Assembly: GCA_049613665.1 (NCBI GenBank)
Contig: JBMZCV010000169.1
Location: 1-10,918 of the forward strand
Reading direction: 5' to 3'
DNA length: 10,918 nt
Source: JBMZCV01 sp049613665
GTDB lineage: Bacteria > Bacteroidota > Bacteroidia > Chitinophagales > UBA2359
In this document: positions 6,380-10,918 of the stretch, piece by piece
Position numbering within the stretch: position 1 is the first letter of the stretch
Layout of the letters: each line of letters begins with the position of its first letter
Translations under genes and position numbers: made by a program
Notes under the pieces: model-generated
Databases searched by the model: none
What the model saw: the letters and a program-made list of their open reading frames with translations, nothing else
What the model was told of the DNA's origin: nothing

Positions 6380-9214
6380 TTATTGAACTGCAATTTTAGT
6401 ACTTATTCTGCCATTTTCGGTAGCAACGATAGCAATATAATTGCCTGCTGCAAATTGGCTAACATCTAAGCTAATTGTATTAGTGCCATTTTCTAATTTG
6501 CCTAAATCTTGTGAAGTCATTAGCTTTCCTTCCATGTTATAAATACTCATTTTAGCAACAACTGCTTTTTTGCTTGTAATTTTCAATGTACCTGTTTGAT
6601 TCATTGGATTTGGATAAGCAGAAATAGCTATTGTTTGGTTTGCTTCTTCTTCTATTCCTAAAGCATTTCCGAAATCGTCAAGTTCTGGCGTTTCGCAAGT
6701 AAACTGAGTATATGTGCGGCTTCTATACAAACCTTTTCCGTGTGTACCGATATATAGTATTTTACAGTCTGGTGTTAAAAAGTCAATTGATTGTGATACG
6801 GATTCTTCACGCACTCTAAAAACAGGTACGTTGCCTAAGCCAGCATTTTGAGGAGTCCAAGTGAATGTGTCGCCCAATTTGTCGGCAGCCCAAATACCCA
6901 TGTCTGTACCTACAATAATTTTGCTAGGGTTGCTTTTTGGTACAATTACATCATATACAGGCATTGGAGGCAAAGCAGTATCGCCAGAACCTTGCATAGA
7001 AATAAATGAGTCTTTGAAAGTGTTTTCATCTGCTGCTAAAGCATTTTCAGAGATAGCTACATTTTCATCATTTCCATATCCACCAAAAGTAACATACAAA
7101 GTAGTAGAAAGGACATCGAAAAATAGTGAGGTAACATATTGACCAGCAAATCCAGGTACAGAAACTTCTGTTACGTTGTCCATATCTACATAAATGTTGT
7201 CAGAAACATCGTCATGTTGGTTTTCTAAATCAATAGAATTAAGGTTGGTTACACGCAAAATTCTACCATTAGAAGAACCAGCAAAAAGTGTATTACCATC
7301 TTCAGAGAAAGCAACACAGCTAATAACTATACCAGATTGAAACTCACCTACATTGTACCAACGAGGAACGGTATTTAATTGCAAAGGTTGGTTAGTCATC
7401 CAAAGTTTACCAGTATTGCTACCCGTAGCGAACTTAGCATTAATTCCACCTGTAAAAACAAAAGTTGATAAGTCTTCCCATAATACAAATGGTGTAACAA
7501 ATTCAGCACCACCATCCATCAAGTCATCACCACTACAACCACCATCAGTATTCGTTGGCTGACAGTCGATACGCTCATCTAAGAAAGTATTGAACGATTG
7601 TCCACCGCTACCAGAACGCAATAAGTTACCTTCAGGTGTAGCTGCAAACATAACATTTGCATTGATGTCTGAAATTTCAGCATAACCACCATCACCACCA
7701 TTTACAAGAGTAGATGTTAAAAGTGAGTTATTGTTAAAGTTTACAAATTGTGTTCCGTTATCTTGTGTTCCACCCAATACACGACCAAATAAGTCGGCAG
7801 CAACAGAGTAAAATTGTGTTACATTATATTTTTTATTAGACCTAGCAAAGGTTGGTCTAATGTCTTGTGCATTATTGCTTTTAAAAATACCACCATCACA
7901 AAGAACATACATTTTGTTTTCATTGTTAGGGTCAAAAACAACTTCGTGCTTATCAGCATGAATATAATATGGATTAGCAGGATTGCTATTGAAATAGCTA
8001 TCAAGCTCTTGCCAGCTACCTTCCAATGACCAACTCCACAAGCTAATACCTGCCAAGAAGATACGGTTTTCGTTTACAGGGTCAATAGCAAAAGCTAAGT
8101 CATAGCTACCTTGACATTGTACGCTATTTGATAGAGGAGCGAAAAAGTCGCTACCACCAGCACCGATTTCTTCCCAAGTATCGCCACCATCAGTAGAACG
8201 AATAACCCAACGTAAGCATTCATCACCAGCAACATTTACAGCATAAACATAATCATTGTTGCTAGGCGAAACAGCAATTCTTTTTCTATTGCCAGCAGCA
8301 GGAAATTGGCCTATGCCATTACCAGATTTTAGCTCAAAGTTTGCACCATTGCTATCTGAACGATAATATTGTGTACCTACAACAGCATGAACAATACCAT
8401 TTGCACCAATAGCAACTTCATAGCCTACACCACTTGCACTCACGGTTGGAGTCCACTCGGCAGTAGCCAAGTCGCCAGCAGTATTATAACTAACTTGTCT
8501 GATGCCGTTGCCTGTGGCTGCATAAACGATATTTTGGGTAGGGTGAGCAGCCAAAGAATTTACTTCTGCCCAACCATCTGCTGCATTGTTAGGGTCGCTA
8601 GGGCTAGTATTTGGCAACAGCTCGAAAGTTGCTCCATTGTCGCTCGACATATAAATACCTTCGCCAGGAATACCTGCCGAACCTTGTCCACCAAAAAAGT
8701 AAAAACCTTCTCCTGTACCAAAAAAGATATTACCATTTTTATCTTGTGTAACAGAGTTCATCGCAAGTGCCTCAAATTCTTGATTTTGTGGATGTTCGTC
8801 CCAGTTTGAACCGCCATCGTTAGATATCCAAAGACCGCCTGAAACACTACCTGCTATCATATAGTTAGAATTGCTTGGGTCTATCCACATTGCCCGAGTA
8901 CGTCCACCGACATTGTTTGGCCCCATAAATTCCCATTCTATTTCATTTGCTCCCTTTTCTTCCATGCGATTTCTTGCCAGCTCACGAGCTTTGTAGATGT
9001 CTTTCAAATCTACTTTGTCGGTTTCGTGGTTGGCACGCAAACGATGAACAAATTTTGCTGCCTTTTTTGCTCCTGTAACATCAGCATAATATGATGCAGG
9101 TATTTCTGTATTGGTTGCTGTTATTTCAACATCAGCAGTACGATTTGTCGTATAAAAATAAGACGCTAGTAAAGCTGAACTTGCGATAACGCTAAATAGT
9201 ATCAGTTTTTTCAT
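6380..9214 (-). CDS. T9SS-secreted Vps10/BNR-type beta-propeller protein, paralogue 2
   Basis: This 944-residue protein aligns along its whole length with the next gene downstream, so the pair is a tandem duplication. A Sec-type signal (MKKLILFSVIASSALLAS) is followed by the shared basic block GAKKAAKF through VDLKDIYKAR (48-76). Asp boxes are SNDGGSNW (131-138), SSDNGATF (190-197), SDSNGANF (286-293) and STDGGDTW (340-347). The Asp box seen at 237-244 in the paralogue is degraded here. HADKH (419-423), WEFMGPNNVGGRTRA (94-108) and GGTQDNGTQF (481-490) are conserved. In place of the paralogue's Asp-rich loop there is a longer insert with Cys551 and Cys560. Cys333/Cys367 and Cys817/Cys840 match conserved pairs in the paralogue. 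The last 80 residues, from SAYPNP (865-870) to TKIAVQ, are a T9SS type A sorting domain. Role: a surface or secreted propeller of unknown ligand. A strong terminator about 125 bp past the stop suggests its own transcription unit. The start at 9214 gives a complete signal peptide. Confidence 0.93.
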   Translation of the reverse strand: MKKLILFSVIASSALLASYFYTTNRTADVEITATNTEIPASYYADVTGAKKAAKFVHRLRANHETDKVDLKDIYKARELARNRMEEKGANEIEWEFMGPNNVGGRTRAMWIDPSNSNYMIAGSVSGGLWISNDGGSNWDEHPQNQEFEALAMNSVTQDKNGNIFFGTGEGFYFFGGQGSAGIPGEGIYMSSDNGATFELLPNTSPSDPNNAADGWAEVNSLAAHPTQNIVYAATGNGIRQVSYNTAGDLATAEWTPTVSASGVGYEVAIGANGIVHAVVGTQYYRSDSNGANFELKSGNGIGQFPAAGNRKRIAVSPSNNDYVYAVNVAGDECLRWVIRSTDGGDTWEEIGAGGSDFFAPLSNSVQCQGSYDLAFAIDPVNENRIFLAGISLWSWSLEGSWQELDSYFNSNPANPYYIHADKHEVVFDPNNENKMYVLCDGGIFKSNNAQDIRPTFARSNKKYNVTQFYSVAADLFGRVLGGTQDNGTQFVNFNNNSLLTSTLVNGGDGGYAEISDINANVMFAATPEGNLLRSGSGGQSFNTFLDERIDCQPTNTDGGCSGDDLMDGGAEFVTPFVLWEDLSTFVFTGGINAKFATGSNTGKLWMTNQPLQLNTVPRWYNVGEFQSGIVISCVAFSEDGNTLFAGSSNGRILRVTNLNSIDLENQHDDVSDNIYVDMDNVTEVSVPGFAGQYVTSLFFDVLSTTLYVTFGGYGNDENVAISENALAADENTFKDSFISMQGSGDTALPPMPVYDVIVPKSNPSKIIVGTDMGIWAADKLGDTFTWTPQNAGLGNVPVFRVREESVSQSIDFLTPDCKILYIGTHGKGLYRSRTYTQFTCETPELDDFGNALGIEEEANQTIAISAYPNPMNQTGTLKITSKKAVVAKMSIYNMEGKLMTSQDLGKLENGTNTISLDVSQFAAGNYIAIVATENGRISTKIAVQ

Positions 9215-9303
9215 CTAAAATTTTTTAATTTTATAAGTTTAGTTTAATTTTTCAATTGTTTTTTTTAGAAAAAGTGTTTTCTTGCCTATTTTGACTTAAA
9301 TAT

Positions 9304-9364
9304 AAGTGTTCATTAATCTTATCTTACTTTAGCTGCTAATGTACTGACAATCAAGCTGTTAGCT
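9304..9364 (+). repeat. Short repeat B, copy B4 (diverged)
   Basis: The 3' half matches the family well: TTTAGCTGCTAATGTACTGA followed by CAATCAAGCTGTTAGC, very close to B3. The 5' half is diverged, so the left boundary is approximate. The outer arms GCTAA (9335-9339) and TTAGC (9359-9363) are complementary. It lies about 90-150 bp upstream of the start of propeller paralogue 2. Confidence 0.6.
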
Positions 9365-9457
9365 ACGGTAAGTTCTTGTTTATTTTAGTTTGAATTATTT
9401 GAAATATAGTACAAAAAAAACTACATTTCCAAAAATAGGAAAATTTATTGTTTTTTT

Positions 9458-9465
9458 CAAAGATA
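9458..9465 (-). promoter_or_regulatory. Candidate Bacteroidota -7 motif upstream of propeller paralogue 2
   Basis: Read on the minus strand this is TATCTTTG, a match to the TAnnTTTG -7 consensus of the phylum's primary sigma factor. I see no convincing TTTG -33 box at the usual spacing. If used, it would give a leader of over 200 nt containing repeat B4. Confidence 0.3.
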
Positions 9466-9504
9466 TAATTATACCTTTATCATGTTTTTTTATTTGTTTT
9501 TTTT

Positions 9505-9531
9505 AGCTAATAGCTTGATTATCAGTTAGTT
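9505..9531. repeat. Possible B-like hairpin core (B5)
   Basis: AGCTAATAGCTTGATTATCA followed by GTTAGTT contains the TGA-nnn-TCA core and GCTAA/TTAG-like arms of family B, but without the conserved left half. The stem is imperfect. It may be a remnant or a chance AT-rich dyad. Confidence 0.35.
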
Positions 9532-9672
9532 AAGTCTATAAATGTAGCATAAAGCAATAGCATTTTTTTCATGCCAATTTTATGTATTATGTGATTTTTA
9601 TGATTTTTGCTATATCAATAATGACTTAGATATTGTTTTCAGCTTAAAAGAAATATGCTAATAGTTTTGGCT

Positions 9673-9697
9673 AAAAAAACTTTCCTTACCTCGAAAG
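9673..9697 (-). terminator. Weak terminator candidate for lipA
   Basis: On the minus strand CTTTC (9697-9693) and GAAAG (9684-9680) can form a 5-bp stem with an 8-nt loop, immediately followed by seven T (complement of 9673-9679). It begins 23 bp past the lipA stop. The stem is short, so this rests mainly on position and the T tract. Confidence 0.35.
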
Positions 9698-9720
9698 CCT
9701 ATTGTTGAATAGTTATTTAG

Positions 9721-10596
9721 CTAAAAAAGATGCCTTTCGGCATGATAAGAAGACCGCACCAATGGCCCACTTTCTACATATTTGAAGCCTTTTTGTAAGC
9801 CAATTTCTTTGTATTTTGCAAATATATCTGGATGAACATACTCTGCAATAGCCAAATGATGACGAGTAGGTTGTAAATATTGGCCAATAGTTACGATGTC
9901 GCAATTAGCTTCCAACAAATCATCTAACAACCGCAATACATCATCTTCTTTCTCTCCCAAACCTAGCATAAAACCAGACTTTGTACGCACACCTGTTTCT
10001 TTTGTACGTCTTATTTGCTCAAGGCTACGAGCATATTTGGCTTGTGGCCGTACCAAACGATACAGGTTGCTAACGGTTTCCATATTGTGCGACACTACTT
10101 CTGGCTGTTCGTCTGTCACTCTATATAGATTGTCCCAACGAGCTTTGAAGTCTGGAATTAGTGTTTCTAAGGTAGTTGTAGGGCTTAATTTTCGGATTTG
10201 TCGCACGGTTTCTGCCCAAATTTCAGACCCGCCATCTTTGCGTTCATCTCTATTGACAGAAGTAATGACACAGTGTTTTACACCCATAAGTTGCACGGCT
10301 TCTGCCACACGACGAGGTTCATCTTCGTCGTATGCTGGCGGCCGTCCTGTTGCGACCGCACAAAATGAACAAGAACGTGTACAAACATTGCCTAAAATCA
10401 TAAATGTAGCAGTGCCTGCTCCCCAACATTCGCCCATATTAGGGCAATTTCCGCTTTCGCAAATCGTGTGCAATTTGTGTTCATCAACGATTTTTCGGAC
10501 ATTGCGGTAGGTTTTGCCAACAGGCAATTTTACTCGCAACCACTTAGGTTTAGGAGTACGTTTAGGTTTTTCGCTTATAATAGGTAATTCAATCAT
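9721..10596 (-). CDS. lipA: Lipoyl synthase LipA
   Basis: LipA is a cytosolic radical-SAM enzyme that inserts two sulfurs at C6 and C8 of the octanoyl group on lipoyl domains of 2-oxoacid dehydrogenases and GcvH. All diagnostic residues are present in this 291-residue protein. The auxiliary 4Fe-4S cluster ligands are Cys46, Cys51 and Cys57 (C-x4-C-x5-C, in CESGNCPNMGEC). The radical-SAM cluster ligands are Cys72, Cys76 and Cys79 (C-x3-C-x2-C). RSSYHA (281-286) supplies the C-terminal serine ligand of the auxiliary cluster. ATFMILGNVCTR, TSVNRDE and VRPQAKYARSLEQ are typical family blocks. Length is normal for a bacterial LipA, and the gene is intact. The partner octanoyltransferase LipB is not in the window. 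The gene is probably transcribed alone: 506 bp separates it from the next gene, with only a weak terminator candidate just after its stop. Repeat B3 lies about 140 bp upstream. The ATG at 10596 is the natural start, placing a short lysine/proline-rich leader before the conserved region. Confidence 0.97.
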   Translation of the reverse strand: MIELPIISEKPKRTPKPKWLRVKLPVGKTYRNVRKIVDEHKLHTICESGNCPNMGECWGAGTATFMILGNVCTRSCSFCAVATGRPPAYDEDEPRRVAEAVQLMGVKHCVITSVNRDERKDGGSEIWAETVRQIRKLSPTTTLETLIPDFKARWDNLYRVTDEQPEVVSHNMETVSNLYRLVRPQAKYARSLEQIRRTKETGVRTKSGFMLGLGEKEDDVLRLLDDLLEANCDIVTIGQYLQPTRHHLAIAEYVHPDIFAKYKEIGLQKGFKYVESGPLVRSSYHAERHLF

Positions 10597-10918
10597 ATTT
10601 TATTCACGAATTTAAGGACTAATTGTTGAAACATTATCAATTTATTATCAAAGTTTTGTCAAAAAGAAAGCAAAAGCATTATTGATGACTATTATTAGAG
10701 ATTGAGAAAAAGTTAATACGACTAAGTTAAATTAAATACCAAGTATTATTTAATAAAGCATTCGTTTAGTTGCTAACGCATTGACAATCAAGGTGTTATC
10801 TTGTACTGAAATGCCTAAAAACTTCTGAACGACTACTTAATACACTGTAATATAAGTAATTGGCATTTTAGCCTTTTTATTGCATGTTATTTTATTCCAA
10901 AAAAAACGACAACTCTCG
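10597..10918. other. Region upstream of lipA to the window end
   Basis: This 322-bp stretch contains repeat B3 and presumably the lipA promoter, but I could not find a convincing TAnnTTTG/-33 pair. No ORF, RNA gene or terminator is seen. Confidence 0.6.
10734..10799 (+). repeat. Short repeat B, copy B3
   Basis: AAATACCAAGTATTATTTAA leads into CGTTTAGTTGCTAACGCA, then TTGACAATCAAGGTGTTAT. Arms TAAC (10774-10777) and GTTA (10795-10798), with inner TTGA/TCAA, form an imperfect hairpin with one mismatch and one G-T pair. It is a full-length match to B2 and lies about 140 bp upstream of lipA. Confidence 0.75.

Larger units (their letters stand above)
9215..9720. other. Intergenic gap between propeller paralogue 2 and lipA
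   Basis: This 506-bp, very AT-rich stretch holds B4, weak B5, a candidate -7 motif and the weak lipA terminator candidate. Nothing else is recognised. Confidence 0.7.

Noticed and set aside
8369..8809. 146-codon plus-strand open frame opposite propeller paralogue 2
   Set aside because: It is fully antisense to a conserved coding region, and its composition is typical of a shadow frame.
2985..9214. Calling the propeller proteins sialidases because of their Asp-box repeats
   Set aside because: Asp boxes occur in many propellers, and I could not see the sialidase arginine triad and Tyr/Glu/Asp active-site set in context. The overall layout fits the Vps10/GH74-like surface propellers better.
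9896..10510. 204-codon open frame on the plus strand opposite lipA
   Set aside because: It lies entirely within the well-supported lipA gene on the other strand, its translation is Ser/Arg-rich with no recognisable domain, and it has no independent support.
10805..10870. Possible inverted pair AAATGCC / GGCATTT upstream of lipA
   Set aside because: Only 7 bp with a loop of nearly 50 nt, so not meaningful as a hairpin.

Overview
This AT-rich window most likely comes from a member of the Bacteroidota, probably a Cytophagales-like gliding or marine lineage. Two large proteins end in type IX secretion (T9SS) type A sorting domains, which are essentially confined to this phylum. Start codons are preceded by A/T-rich sequence rather than Shine-Dalgarno sites, and a few TAnnTTTG motifs (the Bacteroidota -7 element) can be found. 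No species can be named from the sequence alone.

All five convincing genes lie on the minus strand. From right to left, which is the direction of transcription, they are: lipoyl synthase (lipA, 9721-10596); a 944-residue secreted beta-propeller protein (6380-9214); its 921-residue tandem paralogue (2985-5750); a secreted or periplasmic helical-repeat protein of unknown function (1079-2470); and a lipoprotein-type methionine sulfoxide reductase B (msrB, 221-757). No rRNA, tRNA, CRISPR array, transposase or integrase gene was found.

The genes do not form one tight operon. Gaps of about 320-630 bp separate them, and strong hairpin terminators follow each propeller gene (6212-6253 and 2700-2749), so the two paralogues are probably separate transcription units. 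They look like a tandem duplication: their proteins align from end to end and some DNA stretches are still identical. Both should be exported by Sec, moved across the outer membrane by T9SS, and released or anchored at the surface. LipA is a housekeeping cofactor enzyme with no evident link to its neighbours. MsrB probably repairs oxidised methionines outside the cytoplasm.

The most unusual content is between the genes. Family A has three alignable copies of 180-182 bp (798-978, 2787-2968, 5884-6063). Each has outer terminal inverted repeats around CAACAGTTCGGACAT and a second internal inverted repeat centred on ATTTGCAAAT. They look like non-autonomous mobile elements (MITE-like). Family B has three good copies of about 60-65 bp and two weaker ones (5768-5826, 6277-6340, 10734-10799; weaker at 9304-9364 and 9505-9531). 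They share a core like GTTGCTAACGCATTGA with a dyad around TTGA-nnn-TCA, and the four that can be oriented all lie in the same direction relative to the genes.

Gene-free stretches: 1-220 holds three small palindromes. 758-1078 holds A1 and a possible -7 motif. 2471-2984 holds a terminator and A2. 5751-6379 holds B1, A3, a terminator and B2. 9215-9720 holds B4, weak B5, a candidate -7 motif and a weak lipA terminator. 10597-10918 holds B3 and nothing else recognised.
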